34,584 bases of DNA from an uncultured Chloroflexales bacterium (GCA_937925925.1 CALANA010000072.1:1-34584), one strand, 5' to 3'. Positions 1 to 8,388 are shown, numbered from the stretch's first letter. A program made the numbers and translations. The notes: generated from the letters alone by a model not told the origin.

Positions 1-129
1 GGTGTTGTCATGCTGAGCGCAGGGTGTTGTCATGCTGAGCGCAGGGTGTTGTCATGCTGAGCGCAGGGTGTTGTCATGCTGAGCGCAGGGTGTTGTCATG
101 CTGAGCGCAGGGTGTTGTCATGCTGAGCG
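1..129. repeat. 22-bp tandem repeat array
   Basis: Five complete, apparently identical 22-bp units (GGTGTTGTCATGCTGAGCGC + AG) start at 1, 23, 45, 67 and 89. A sixth unit, beginning at 111, runs into the 17-bp array at 130. The array is cut by the left edge of the window, so the true copy number is unknown. No gene is credible inside it. Open frames cross it only because the repeats lack stop codons. Confidence 0.95.
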
Positions 130-299
130 GAGCGAAGCATCTTGCGGAGCGAAGCATCTTGCGGAGCGAAGCATCTTGCGGAGCGAAGCATCTTGCGGAG
201 CGAAGCATCTTGCGGAGCGAAGCATCTTGCGCAGCGAAGCATCTTGCGGAGCGAAGCATCTTGCAGAGCGAAGCATCTTGCGCAGCGAAGTATCTTGCC
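130..299. repeat. 17-bp tandem repeat array
   Basis: Ten consecutive 17-bp units (GAGCGAAGCATCTTGCG) follow the 22-bp array without a gap. Units 1-6 are identical. Later units differ at single positions (GAG/CAG start, GCG/GCA end), and the last (283-299) carries a further change, so the array looks degenerate only at its right end. The core TGCTGAGCG-GAGCGAAGCATCTTGC is of the type seen as dispersed intergenic repeats in many GC-rich bacteria. The frames on both strands encode repetitive Ser/Ala/Lys/Cys peptides and I do not regard them as genes. Confidence 0.95.
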
Positions 300-568
300 T
301 TCTGCTGCGATCCCAGCGCCTTCACTCCGGCTACGCCTCCGCTCAGGATGACAGACAACGAGGGAGGGAGGCCCGCTTGTACTAGCATCTACAGAATCTT
401 ACCTTTGCGTGAAAAAAGAGGCCAGCAAAGGCGATAAACTGCCCTGTCACAACGAGTAAGGTGAATCATCCCATCATGCATTGTCTCGTCGCTTCACGCA
501 AGATGGAGACAGGGAAACACCCTGGTCAGACCTGTCCCCTGTCCCCTGTTCTTTATCCAGGTTCCACG
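300..568. other. Intergenic; inverted end of the repeat unit, otherwise nothing recognised
   Basis: CGCTCAGGATGACA at 339-352 is the inverse of TGTCATGCTGAGCG at 116-129 with one mismatch, so the tandem arrays sit inside a larger inverted-repeat element spanning about 116-352. From 353 to 568 I see no gene, tRNA or strong hairpin, only a small direct repetition of CCTGTCCC around 530-550. Confidence 0.6.
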
Positions 569-1141
569 CTATTTTGGAGCGCGATGTGGTGCAGGTTTGG
601 GTTTATACATGAGCTTGAGCGTGTTCGAGGCAATCCAGGCAATCAAGTAGTAGATCAGAATAGCGACGATATTTGACCATTCAAAAACACTAACCCCATA
701 TTGTGGTTCGGGAGCAATGCCAAATAAACCTCGGAATGGTGCGACGAATGGCAGGCTCAACGCATACATAAAATTGGCAAAGGCGCTGGCTGGATCAGCT
801 CCCAGTGCTAGCAAGAGAAAACGAATAATAATGATGATGCTGATCACATGCACGATGAAGTAAATCCGATGGCGGTGGCGGGTCAGGTTGGCCTCACGGA
901 CAGTGGCCGCTGAAGGAATAACGATGGTCTCTTTGGCCACACGTCGGACAGACACATCGTCATTGTTCTGGACAACTTCCTCCCGAACTATGCGATCACT
1001 TGCCATCGTTGGCAAATCTTCGCGCTCCACCGACTCAGCCGGGCGTTGAAAGACTTCAATCGACTGATCGGTGTCATCAGTGGTGGCTACTGGTTGTTTA
1101 ACTACTTCTCCCTCACGTATGATTCGCTGATTGTTCGGCAT
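569..1141 (-). CDS. YggT-family membrane protein with long charged N-terminal region
   Basis: This 190-residue protein has about 90 hydrophilic, acidic and low-complexity N-terminal residues with a repeated REGEVV / REEVV motif. They are followed by two hydrophobic segments, about residues 93-115 and 155-173. Between the two segments is the sequence LPFVAPFRGLFGI, typical of the YggT/YlmG family (small integral membrane proteins of uncertain role, linked to cell envelope or division in other bacteria). The family is usually about 90-100 residues, so the N-terminal half is an extension. The start at 1141 is chosen because AGGAGG lies 5 bases upstream. An ATG 24 bases further out has no such site. 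The gene stands alone, divergent from the ABC exporter genes. Family assignment is fairly confident, function is not known. Confidence 0.75.
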   Translation of the reverse strand: MPNNQRIIREGEVVKQPVATTDDTDQSIEVFQRPAESVEREDLPTMASDRIVREEVVQNNDDVSVRRVAKETIVIPSAATVREANLTRHRHRIYFIVHVISIIIIIRFLLLALGADPASAFANFMYALSLPFVAPFRGLFGIAPEPQYGVSVFEWSNIVAILIYYLIAWIASNTLKLMYKPKPAPHRAPK

Positions 1142-1271
1142 CGTACCCTCCTGCTGTGTATACAACTCCGACAGGACCAGGTCTGGTAGCTTGTGTACAG
1201 GCGTGGAACAACCATAAGCCTGATACCTGACAGTCCCTGCCGATGCTGTGTGAATATCCTGTGATCAGCAA

Positions 1272-1299
1272 TTGCAAAAAGCGTGCCAGATGCTACAAT
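1272..1299 (+). promoter_or_regulatory. Promoter of the ABC exporter ATPase
   Basis: TTGCAA (1272-1277) and TACAAT (1294-1299) are separated by 16 bases. The -10 is preceded by TGC, making an extended -10. It sits 43 bases upstream of the ATG at 1342 with no competing gene between. Confidence 0.65.
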
Positions 1300-1341
1300 G
1301 CCCGTAACACACGCTTTCGTTGTGATGCCACCGGGGGATTG

Positions 1342-2118
1342 ATGAGCGAGAATAATAGCAGCGTACCACCAATCATCGAAGCGCGGGGATTGACCCGCCG
1401 CTATGGGCACACACTGGCGGTACGCGGTGTGGATCTGGTGGTCTACCCCGGTGAAATTGTGGGTTTTCTGGGGCCAAACGGGGCGGGTAAAACCACGACG
1501 ATCAAGATGCTGATTGGCCTGTTACGCCCATCGGCAGGCACGGTACACATTGGTGGCTTTGATCTACAGCGCCAGCCGCTCCAGGCCAAGGCGCTGCTTG
1601 GCTATGTGCCCGATCAGCCCTATCTGCCGGAAAAGTTGACGGTGCGCGAGTTTTTGCGGTTTATGGCTGGATTATATCAGCTTGACCCGGCGGTAGTGAT
1701 GCAGCGTGGTGAAGAGCTGCTGCGCCTGTTTGAACTGACAGATCGCGCTGATGAGTTGCTCGGCAGCTACTCGCATGGTATGCGCCAGAAAGCAGCGCTG
1801 GCCGGGGCGTTGCTGCACAACCCGCGGGCGCTCTTCCTGGATGAGCCGACGGTGGGGCTTGACCCGCGCAGTGCCCGCCTGATCAAGGTCATTCTACACA
1901 ACATTGCCCAGCAGGGGGCTGCGGTGTTGATGTCGACGCATATTCTGGAAATTGCCGAGCGGCTCTGTAATCGGGTATTTATTATCAACGAGGGCAGCAT
2001 TATTGCCTCTGGTTCGCTGGAAGAACTGCGGGCAGGACGTTCGGACAGTCTGGAAGACATTTTCCTGGCGCTAACGGGTGGCCCGGAGGCCGCAGTTATT
2101 GCCGACGCTTTGCGTTGA
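1342..2118 (+). CDS. ABC exporter ATP-binding protein
   Basis: This 258-residue ATPase subunit of an ABC-2-type exporter would hydrolyse ATP at the cytoplasmic face to drive its membrane partner. The Walker A motif GPNGAGKTT is at about residues 44-52. An ABC signature in the form SYSHGMRQKAALAGALL is followed by Walker B/D-loop LFLDEPTVGLDP and the H-loop STHILE. Length is normal for the drug/antibiotic/lipid exporter class (CcmA-like). The ATG at 1342 is preferred over an upstream ATG at 1243 because homology begins a few residues after it, a G-rich site (GGGGG) lies upstream, and the promoter at 1272-1299 falls inside the longer frame. The likely permease begins at 2762. The substrate cannot be told from sequence. 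Confidence 0.93.
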   Translation: MSENNSSVPPIIEARGLTRRYGHTLAVRGVDLVVYPGEIVGFLGPNGAGKTTTIKMLIGLLRPSAGTVHIGGFDLQRQPLQAKALLGYVPDQPYLPEKLTVREFLRFMAGLYQLDPAVVMQRGEELLRLFELTDRADELLGSYSHGMRQKAALAGALLHNPRALFLDEPTVGLDPRSARLIKVILHNIAQQGAAVLMSTHILEIAERLCNRVFIINEGSIIASGSLEELRAGRSDSLEDIFLALTGGPEAAVIADALR

Positions 2119-2230
2119 GGGTTGCTGGGCTGGGCGTCTGTGCGTTGGGGCGTCTTGTGTGGTGCCGACGTTCCGTGCTGGCACCAATCCTGTACAGTCC
2201 AGGCTGGATTACGTTCAGGATCAAGCGCTG

Positions 2231-2677
2231 ATACCAATTTGAATGAGACAGGACGTACGCGGTGGTATGGTCGAATAGCCTTTGCGCCGAAGTTTACCCT
2301 GAGCGAAGCCGAATGGGGCAGAGCGGTACTTTGTTTCTTTTTTCCTCCAAATTTGGAGGAAAAAAGAGTCTCTTCCACGCTGCCGCTGGCGCAAAAGCTT
2401 GTCCCGTTCGACTGCGCTCAGGGCAAGCTCTGAGCGAAGGTGAAGGGACGTTGTGTTGACGCGACCGCGCAAGTCCTATGAGACATTCCGCATACTTTGG
2501 TCAGTCTTATGCTTGTGCATATGACAACGAGACTTCCCATGGAACGAGATTGGGAGGGGCGAGAGCTTCCGCTGAAATTCCATGGGCAGGGGCCTGCGGC
2601 CCCGCCCCCCGCCGCGACGCAGTCTCGTTGAAGGACGAATGGCAAGAACATGCAGAAGATTCACGTCGAAGCGGTAT
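2231..2677. repeat. Hairpin-rich dispersed element, copy A
   Basis: This copy occupies most of the gap between the ABC ATPase and permease genes. Its left end starts ATACCAATTTGA. Its right end, read inward on the minus strand, starts ATACCGCTTCGACGTGAA. Both match ends of copies B-E elsewhere in the window. The internal segment at about 2486-2540 (ATTCCGCATACTTTGGTCAG...) closely matches copy D at about 26862-26913. It contains the palindrome at 2336-2367 and a GGGGCCTGCGGCCCC hairpin near 2587. There is no transposase frame. The flanks 2119-2230 and 2678-2761 hold nothing else recognisable. Confidence 0.65.
2336..2367. repeat. Perfect 32-bp palindrome
   Basis: A perfectly self-complementary 32-bp sequence centred between 2351 and 2352, with core CCTCCAAATTTGGAGG flanked by T6 and A6 tracts and TC/GA ends. 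On either strand the RNA would form a GC-cored hairpin followed by a U-rich tail, so it could act as a bidirectional terminator after the ATPase gene (stop at 2118), or it may simply be the core of repeat copy A. Confidence 0.85.
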
Positions 2678-2761
2678 GAGAATCTTTCTGAAAAACTCGT
2701 CTGGCTGGATGCGACCCTCCGTGTCACACCCGGTCAGGCCTACTTTTTTCGTATAGTACCG

Positions 2762-4540
2762 ATGATATACAAAGCCATCCGCACCCTGGTGTTGGCGCAA
2801 CTGCTGATAGTGCGCAATACCTTCTGGCGCGGGAAAATCGTACACAAGATCGGAGTGGGTGTGCTGGTGGCGCTAATTGTGGTTGCCGCCTGGGGTCTGT
2901 ACACCTTTAGCCAGTTTGCGGTCGAACACATGCGCAGTCCATGGTTTGCGGAACTGCTGCAGGAGGCAGCGCTGGCCGATGCTACGCTGAACTTGCCAAC
3001 GGATATGACACCTTTGTTGCAGGCGGTGCCGAGTGTAGCCCTGTTCGGGGCGTTGTTCTTGCTCATTTTCTCCAGCTTTAGCAGTGTACTCAGTGCGCTG
3101 TATCTGTCAGGTGACCTGGATATGCTGCTGGTGACACCGGTGCCCATGCGAGCCGTGTTTATTGTCAAGTTTTTCAGCGGACTGCTCCCACAGTATGGCT
3201 GGTTGCTAGCACTACTATGGCCGATCTTGCTGGGCTATGGTCAGGGCATGGAGTATGGCAGGTGGTATATCCTGGTGACGTTGCTTGTGTTGCTGTTACT
3301 GCCGCTGCTCCCGGCTGGTCTGGGCACACTGCTGGTAATGGCGGTAGTGCGCGTTATTCCCGCCCGGCGAGCGCGCGATGTCGTGAGTGTACTGGGTGGC
3401 TTGCTCGGCGTGGGATTCTATGTTATCTCCCAGTTTGTGGTCGAAGTAGCGCCGTATATTGCCAATGTACGTAACCTGCAGACGCTGCTGCAATTAGACC
3501 TACCGCTATTGCCGTCGGCCTGGGCCGGGCGAGCGCTGATTGCAGCCGGTGAGGGTGCTGGGCTAACCATGCTGGTCTATGGTGCCCTATTTACGCTGCT
3601 GTCGCTGATCACGTTTGTGGGCTGTGTGCTGCTGTCCGAGCGGTTGTACTATATCGGTTGGAGCAATATAGCTGTGCAAAACGGGCGGGTGCGAACAGTG
3701 TTGCAACCATCGCTTACGCGCACACGACAGTGGCACTGGCTCTGGGCCAACTCCTGGTTGCGGTGCATTCCACGCCCGGTGCGTGCTATCTTTTTTAAGG
3801 ACTGGTGCGTGTTTCCGCGTGATCTACGCAATCTGCAACAGATGATCTTTCCACTGACGCTGGCGGGGATCTGGACGTTCCGGTTATTGCTGGGCAGCGA
3901 ATCAGCGCCTCTTGTACCGTCTGACTCCGATGTGGTCATGCTGGCGGCAACGGTGGAGAATGTCGGCAGTATAGGCATTGCCTTTTTCCTGTGCCTGACG
4001 CTGGCAAACACGATTGCTGGTGCGGGAATTAGCCGCGAAGGGCGCACCTTCTGGTTGCTCAAGCTGGCCCCGATCAATGCCTGGCATATTCTGCTGGGTA
4101 AGCTGTGCCTGGCTTATCTGCCTTTTCCCACGGTAGGTACCTTCTTTCTAGTGCTGGTGGCGGTGTTGCGGCAAACGTCGTTTACGGCTTTCTGGCTGAG
4201 TTGGGCACTGTTGCTGCTGATCGGTCTGGGTAGCACCTGCATTACGCTGGGACTGGGGGCTGTGTTTCCCCGATTGGATTGGGAGAATCCGCAGCAGCAG
4301 ATCACTTTCCTGGCCGGATGCTTATCGTTTTTGATCTATACCGCATACATTTTGCTGATGCTGCTGGCGGTGTTTGGCCTGCCCATGCTGATCGAGATGC
4401 TGCCCGGATTGCGGTTGACACCCGTTCTGCAGGTTGCCCTCATAGTATTGAGTTGGGGCAGTGCGTTGTTGCTGACCTGGCTGGCGATCTGGGGCGGATT
4501 GTCGGCTGGCAAGCGAGGGATTGAGCGGATTGAGGTTTAA
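2762..4540 (+). CDS. ABC exporter permease (ABC-2 type)
   Basis: This 592-residue polytopic membrane protein is presumably the transmembrane partner of the ATPase at 1342-2118. It has many strongly hydrophobic segments, for example IGVGVLVALIVVAAWGLYTF near residues 30-50, VALFGALFLLIFSSFSSVLSALYLSG near 100-125, several between 150 and 260, and a C-terminal set ending with LLLTWLAIWGGL. About ten to twelve segments is plausible. The central loop EGRTFWLLKLAPI resembles the conserved region of large ABC-2 permeases in Gram-positive bacteria and Chloroflexota. The start at 2762 is chosen because the membrane protein begins there. The longer frame back to 2582 runs into repeat copy A. No good ribosome site precedes it. 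TATAGT at 2752-2757 lies so close that a leaderless transcript is possible. Substrate unknown. Confidence 0.8.
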   Translation: MIYKAIRTLVLAQLLIVRNTFWRGKIVHKIGVGVLVALIVVAAWGLYTFSQFAVEHMRSPWFAELLQEAALADATLNLPTDMTPLLQAVPSVALFGALFLLIFSSFSSVLSALYLSGDLDMLLVTPVPMRAVFIVKFFSGLLPQYGWLLALLWPILLGYGQGMEYGRWYILVTLLVLLLLPLLPAGLGTLLVMAVVRVIPARRARDVVSVLGGLLGVGFYVISQFVVEVAPYIANVRNLQTLLQLDLPLLPSAWAGRALIAAGEGAGLTMLVYGALFTLLSLITFVGCVLLSERLYYIGWSNIAVQNGRVRTVLQPSLTRTRQWHWLWANSWLRCIPRPVRAIFFKDWCVFPRDLRNLQQMIFPLTLAGIWTFRLLLGSESAPLVPSDSDVVMLAATVENVGSIGIAFFLCLTLANTIAGAGISREGRTFWLLKLAPINAWHILLGKLCLAYLPFPTVGTFFLVLVAVLRQTSFTAFWLSWALLLLIGLGSTCITLGLGAVFPRLDWENPQQQITFLAGCLSFLIYTAYILLMLLAVFGLPMLIEMLPGLRLTPVLQVALIVLSWGSALLLTWLAIWGGLSAGKRGIERIEV

Positions 4541-4564
4541 TACTATAGCAATCCCACATCAGGC

Positions 4565-4618
4565 AGCCCGACCCGTGAACGGGCGGGCTACTGGGGACGA
4601 AGCCCGCCTGCGCGGGCT
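4565..4618 (+). terminator. Tandem hairpins after the permease gene
   Basis: Two strong stem-loops lie 25 bases past the permease stop. The first is AGCCCG/CGGGCT extended by CCCG-TGAA-CGGG, with one bulged A (4565-4589). The second is AGCCCGC-CTGC-GCGGGCT (4601-4618). No U-tract follows, so they may be a factor-dependent end or copies of a dispersed GC-hairpin repeat. A similar hairpin recurs at 19347-19366. CTATAGCAATCC at 4543-4554 also matches the end of the small element at 10074. Confidence 0.45.
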
Positions 4619-4801
4619 GACGCGCAGACCACATCATCGGCCTTTGTGTCCTGTTTCTCTGGTTCTGCAGCTCAAAACGTTGTAAGATTATGGCCGCAAG
4701 CTTGTGATAGGGACGCGGAAGCGGGGTGCTTGCCCAGCCACGAAGAATGTGGGGTGAAAAAAGCGTTTCTTCCCCGTTGCCGCAGGCGAAAATGGTCGGT
4801 A

Positions 4802-5100
4802 GATGACCCACCCCGTATGTCCTCTTATACCAATTTGACTTCGACCTTCCGCATCTTTTGGTTCGTTTTCCCCTTCCCTCTGTCAGGACGTACACGGTGG
4901 GTCATCCGCCGCCGCGTTTCGTCCGCGGCAACGGGGACGGGACTCGCTTCTGGTTCCCCCTTTTCGCCGAAGGCGAAAAGGGGGAACCAAAAAAGAGAAA
5001 AAGTACCACTCTGCCGAAGGCGAACCCCATGGGGGGATGAACGACCGCAGAACGCGTGTGCATGACAAGAATATGCGGAAGGGTCACGTCGAAACGGTAT
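4802..5100. repeat. Hairpin-rich dispersed element, copy B
   Basis: The core element is 4827-5100 (274 bp). Its left end is ATACCAATTTGACTTCGACC (4827-4846) followed by TTCCGCAT. Its right end, read on the minus strand, is ATACCGTTTCGACGTGACCC followed by TTCCGCAT. The two ends are imperfect terminal inverted repeats of about 28 bp. An additional inverted pair, 4802-4823 and 4885-4906 (arms differ at about two positions), nests over the left end. The internal hairpin at 4951-4989 is listed separately. There is no coding potential. Together with the hairpins at 4565-4618 this fills the gap between the permease and mnmG. 4619-4801 holds nothing recognised. Confidence 0.7.
4951..4989. repeat. 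Perfect 18-bp-stem hairpin inside repeat copy B
   Basis: TGGTTCCCCCTTTTCGCC (4951-4968) is exactly complementary to 4972-4989, with a three-base GAA loop. It is followed by an A-rich stretch (AAAAAGAGAAAAAG), so on the minus strand it resembles a hairpin preceded, not followed, by U residues. The flank GTAC next to the A/T-rich stretch is shared with copy A near 2327-2340. Confidence 0.85.
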
Positions 5101-5188
5101 TAATCACAGGAGTTACGCAGTCGCTTGACCATAACCGACAACATCTTTGCGCCTTTGCATTGGCCCGTTTAACGTTCTAACGTCGTTC

Positions 5189-7303
5189 TCACGTTCTCAC
5201 GTTCTCACGTTTTAATGCTTCAATGCTATCACTGGGCAGAAGTTGCGCGTCAGAGAGCCGTTCGAGCGCAAAGAGGATAATGGCTATGTCGGCCGGGTTA
5301 ATGCCCGCCAGGCGCGCCGCCTGGCCCAGCGTGGCCGGGCGGAAGCGTTGCAGTACCTGCCGCGCTTCGTTGCGCAGGCCTTTGAGCGCAGTGTAATCTA
5401 TGTCGGGCGGGAGGCGGCGGCTCTCCATTTTGCGCATGCGCTCGACTTCGCGCTGCTGGCGGGCGATATAGCCACCGTATTTGGCAGACAACTCAATCTG
5501 TTCGATCACGTGTTCTGGCGCATCGGGCAGATCGAGGATGGGTTGAAGTTGCCGATAGCTCACGCCAGGCCGACTGAGAAGCGTGTCGATACTGGCGGTG
5601 TTCTTGAGCGGCACCAGACCTGCCTGCTCGAGCGCACTATTGGTGCTGGCTGTGGGATAAACTCGCCGCCCGGCCAGTAAGGACAGCAAGGCCGCGCTCT
5701 GTTCGCGCTTTTGCTCCACCAGCGCCGCCCGTGTCGCATCTACCAGACCGAGTGTATGCGCCAGGGGCGTCAGGCGCAGATCGGCATTATCGCAGCGCAG
5801 CAGCAGGCGATACTCGGCACGACTGGTGAACATACGGTATGGCTCGCGGATCTCCCTGGTTACCAGGTCATCGATCAGCACCCCGATATACGCTTCGTCG
5901 CGGCGCAACAGCACCGACGGTTGACCTTGCACATAGCGAGCGGCATTGATACCGGCCATTAAACCCTGGGCGGCCGCTTCTTCGTAGCCCGTCGTACCGT
6001 TGATCTGTCCCGCCAGATACAGCCCCGGCATACGGCGTGCCCCCAGGTCGGCCCCGATCTCGCCGGTTGCCACCGCATCGTACTCTATGGCATAGCCAAT
6101 GCGCATCAGTTCCACGGTGCGGAGCGCCGGAATGCTGCGCAGCATGGCCCATTGCACATCTTCGGGCAGGGATGTATTGCAGCCCTGCACATAGACTTCA
6201 TTCGTCGTCCAGCCCTCTGGTTCCAGAAAAAGACCGTGGCGTTCTTTGTCGGCAAAGCGCACGATCTTATCTTCAATGCTGGGGCAATAGCGGGGTCCCA
6301 CGCCACTGATCACTCCGCTGAACAACGGTGAGCGATCCAGATTGGCGCGGATCAATTCGTGAAAGCGCGGCGTAGTGTGGATCAGATAGCACGGGAGTTG
6401 GGGTCGCCAGGCGTCAAGCATCGGATGCGGATAGACAGCAGCGGGTGGCATTGTGAACAGGTTGGGTGGATAAGCAGGTAGCGCGTGCCGGTTGTGCTGT
6501 GGTGCCTGGCCGTTGTTGTTCGCATGTGCTACATCCTGCGCAGTAGCATTGGCATGGTAATAATGCCCAAAATAGAGCGGTGTTGTGCTGCCAAACTGGA
6601 GTTCGGTCTGACTAAAATCGATTGTGCGGGCATTGATGCGCGGTGGCGTGCCAGTTTTGAGCCGCACCAGCGGAAAGCCGAGCGCCGCCAGATCCTCGCC
6701 CAGCGCAATCGCGGGCGCTTCACCGCTACGCCCCGCGCCCCAGATCGCTGCGCCAGTGATCGCCCGCCCGCGCAGAAAAGTACCCGTTGTCAGCACCAGT
6801 GCCCGTGCATAGTAGATCCAGCCAGTGTGGGTTAGCACGGCAAACAGTCCATTCGGCGCAGGTGGGATGTCACCATTGCTAGCATGCGGAGCATCAACCG
6901 GATGGCGAGGCGGCATAATCCGTTCCACCATCGCCTGGCGCAGGTCAAGGTTGGGCGTATTCTCCAACGTCTCCTTCATCAGCCGCGAGTAGAGTCGCTT
7001 ATCGGCCTGCGCCCGTAGTGACTGTACCGCCGGGCCTTTGCTCTCGTTGAGCATACGGATCTGGATCAGGCTGGCATCAATGATGCGCCCCATCAAGCCG
7101 CCCAGCGCGTCAATTTCGCGCACAATGTGCCCCTTGGCCGGGCCGCCAATGCTGGGATTGCACGACATATGCGCAACCTTGTCCAGGTCAATAGTGAGCA
7201 GCAGCGTGCGGCAGCCCATCTGCGCGGCAGCGTGGGCGGCTTCGCATCCGGCATGGCCGGCACCAATCACAATAATGTCGTAGGTTGTGTCAAAATCAGT
7301 CAT
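5189..7303 (-). CDS. mnmG: tRNA uridine-5-carboxymethylaminomethyl modification enzyme MnmG (GidA)
   Basis: FAD- and NADH-dependent partner of MnmE, which together install the (carboxymethyl)aminomethyl group on U34 of certain tRNAs in the cytoplasm. The N-terminal FAD motif GAGHAGCEAA is at about residues 14-23. The family signatures MSCNPSIGGPAKGH and MLNESKGPAVQSLRAQ are present, as are the conserved TRE/SRAEYRLLLRCDNADLRLT region and the C-terminal helical domain (YIARQQREVERM...). At 704 residues it is longer than the usual 620-640. The excess lies in a Pro/His/Asn-rich insert at about residues 245-300 and a smaller one near 127-147. The ATG at 7303 has GAGG seven bases upstream. The GTG directly before it is possible but closer. 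It follows the oxidoreductase gene by 95 bases on the same strand. The last codons contain repeated ACGTTCTC-type sequence. Confidence 0.97.
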   Translation of the reverse strand: MTDFDTTYDIIVIGAGHAGCEAAHAAAQMGCRTLLLTIDLDKVAHMSCNPSIGGPAKGHIVREIDALGGLMGRIIDASLIQIRMLNESKGPAVQSLRAQADKRLYSRLMKETLENTPNLDLRQAMVERIMPPRHPVDAPHASNGDIPPAPNGLFAVLTHTGWIYYARALVLTTGTFLRGRAITGAAIWGAGRSGEAPAIALGEDLAALGFPLVRLKTGTPPRINARTIDFSQTELQFGSTTPLYFGHYYHANATAQDVAHANNNGQAPQHNRHALPAYPPNLFTMPPAAVYPHPMLDAWRPQLPCYLIHTTPRFHELIRANLDRSPLFSGVISGVGPRYCPSIEDKIVRFADKERHGLFLEPEGWTTNEVYVQGCNTSLPEDVQWAMLRSIPALRTVELMRIGYAIEYDAVATGEIGADLGARRMPGLYLAGQINGTTGYEEAAAQGLMAGINAARYVQGQPSVLLRRDEAYIGVLIDDLVTREIREPYRMFTSRAEYRLLLRCDNADLRLTPLAHTLGLVDATRAALVEQKREQSAALLSLLAGRRVYPTASTNSALEQAGLVPLKNTASIDTLLSRPGVSYRQLQPILDLPDAPEHVIEQIELSAKYGGYIARQQREVERMRKMESRRLPPDIDYTALKGLRNEARQVLQRFRPATLGQAARLAGINPADIAIILFALERLSDAQLLPSDSIEALKRENVRT

Positions 7304-7398
7304 CACCCTGCCTCACGCCGAAATCGGGAACAGGAAGCTACACCACTTGGAGCGATCATCTGTAACCGGTAACCGGTAACCTGAAGACGCTGTGCGCC

Positions 7399-8388
7399 TC
7401 ATCCTCTCCAGTGTACCATACCCACGTCGGACATGGTAGCCAGGCCGGGGGTAGCGCGCATCACCGTTGGAGCCGCATTCACCACCAGCGCGGCAGTCGA
7501 GATATCGCCGGGAATACCACCCTCAATGGTGACATGCAGCGGGGGATTACCATCAATCACAATCTCGTCGCGGGGATTGGTGGCACCGAGATAGATCTGT
7601 AGTTCCAGCCGTAGCACCTCTTTGCTATAGATGCGCCCACTGACAATCTGGCGTATCCCGGCCACTTGCCCGGCGGCTACTTGCATATAGACCGTTTCGA
7701 TAGATTTTTGAGCAATGACTGGCTCAACCCGATAGTCCACATGCTCTAATTGCCACCCGAAGGCCCCGGCCAGCATATACAGCGATTCGTGCAGTCCAAC
7801 ATGGCGCACAACCCCAGCCTTCACTCTGGCCGCAAACGCCTCTGGCGTCAGGCCAGCTCCAATCTTATGTTGCAGTTGCTCACGCCGCCGCGCTGCATCG
7901 ACAACCCGCGTCACATGGACTGTTCGCACTGTGGCACATGGGGCACTAAGCATCAGCGGCAAGGCATCCATCGCATAGCCCGGGTTGATGCCCGTACCGA
8001 GAATGGTCACGCCATAGGATCGTGCCAGACGGTCAAGATGCACTGCCACCTGGGGTTGGGTGGCCCAGGGATAGGCCAGTTCCTCGCAAGTAGAAACCAC
8101 GCGTATGCCAGCGCTGATCAGGACTTCAAGTTCAGGCAGGATCTGCGATAGACTGGATCCAGTGGCATGCAGAGCGATATCTGGCTGACAGGACAGGGCA
8201 GCGGCGACATCATTTGTGACGATAATGTCGGCTGGTGGCCCGCCCAACAAATCGCCCAGGTCGCGCCCGGTTTTTACCGGGTCAACATCCAGAGCAGCCG
8301 CAATCTGGAGATCAGCGCGTTGGGCAGCCAGACGCGCAATTCCCAGGCCTATTGATCCGAGACCGTAACACAAAACGCGAATGGTCAT
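7399..8388 (-). CDS. NAD(P)-binding oxidoreductase, 2,4-diaminopentanoate dehydrogenase / dihydrodipicolinate reductase-like
   Basis: This 329-residue protein has an N-terminal Rossmann fold beginning VLCYGLGSIGLGIARLA (dinucleotide-binding GxGxxG at about residues 9-14) followed by AALDVDPVKTGRDLG. A middle segment reads VVSTCEELAYPWATQP, and a C-terminal catalytic-type domain contains the conserved GTGINPGYAMDALPL. This layout matches proteins annotated as 2,4-diaminopentanoate dehydrogenase or dihydrodipicolinate reductase N-terminal family, which act on amino/imino acids. The exact substrate is uncertain because these annotations are often extended far beyond the characterised ornithine-degradation enzyme, and no ornithine pathway genes are nearby. 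The start at 8388 has AAGGAG seven bases upstream. The longer frame to 8421 overlaps the divergent promoter. It probably forms a unit with mnmG. Confidence 0.8.
   Translation of the reverse strand: MTIRVLCYGLGSIGLGIARLAAQRADLQIAAALDVDPVKTGRDLGDLLGGPPADIIVTNDVAAALSCQPDIALHATGSSLSQILPELEVLISAGIRVVSTCEELAYPWATQPQVAVHLDRLARSYGVTILGTGINPGYAMDALPLMLSAPCATVRTVHVTRVVDAARRREQLQHKIGAGLTPEAFAARVKAGVVRHVGLHESLYMLAGAFGWQLEHVDYRVEPVIAQKSIETVYMQVAAGQVAGIRQIVSGRIYSKEVLRLELQIYLGATNPRDEIVIDGNPPLHVTIEGGIPGDISTAALVVNAAPTVMRATPGLATMSDVGMVHWRG

Noticed and set aside
74-437. Several overlapping open frames on both strands
   Set aside because: They only reflect 17- and 22-bp repeats without stop codons. They have no ribosome site and no non-repetitive sequence.
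2582-2761. 60-residue N-terminal extension of the ABC permease
   Set aside because: It lies in repeat copy A, and similar Arg-rich peptides (RRFTSKRY-like) appear in the frames of copies C and D.
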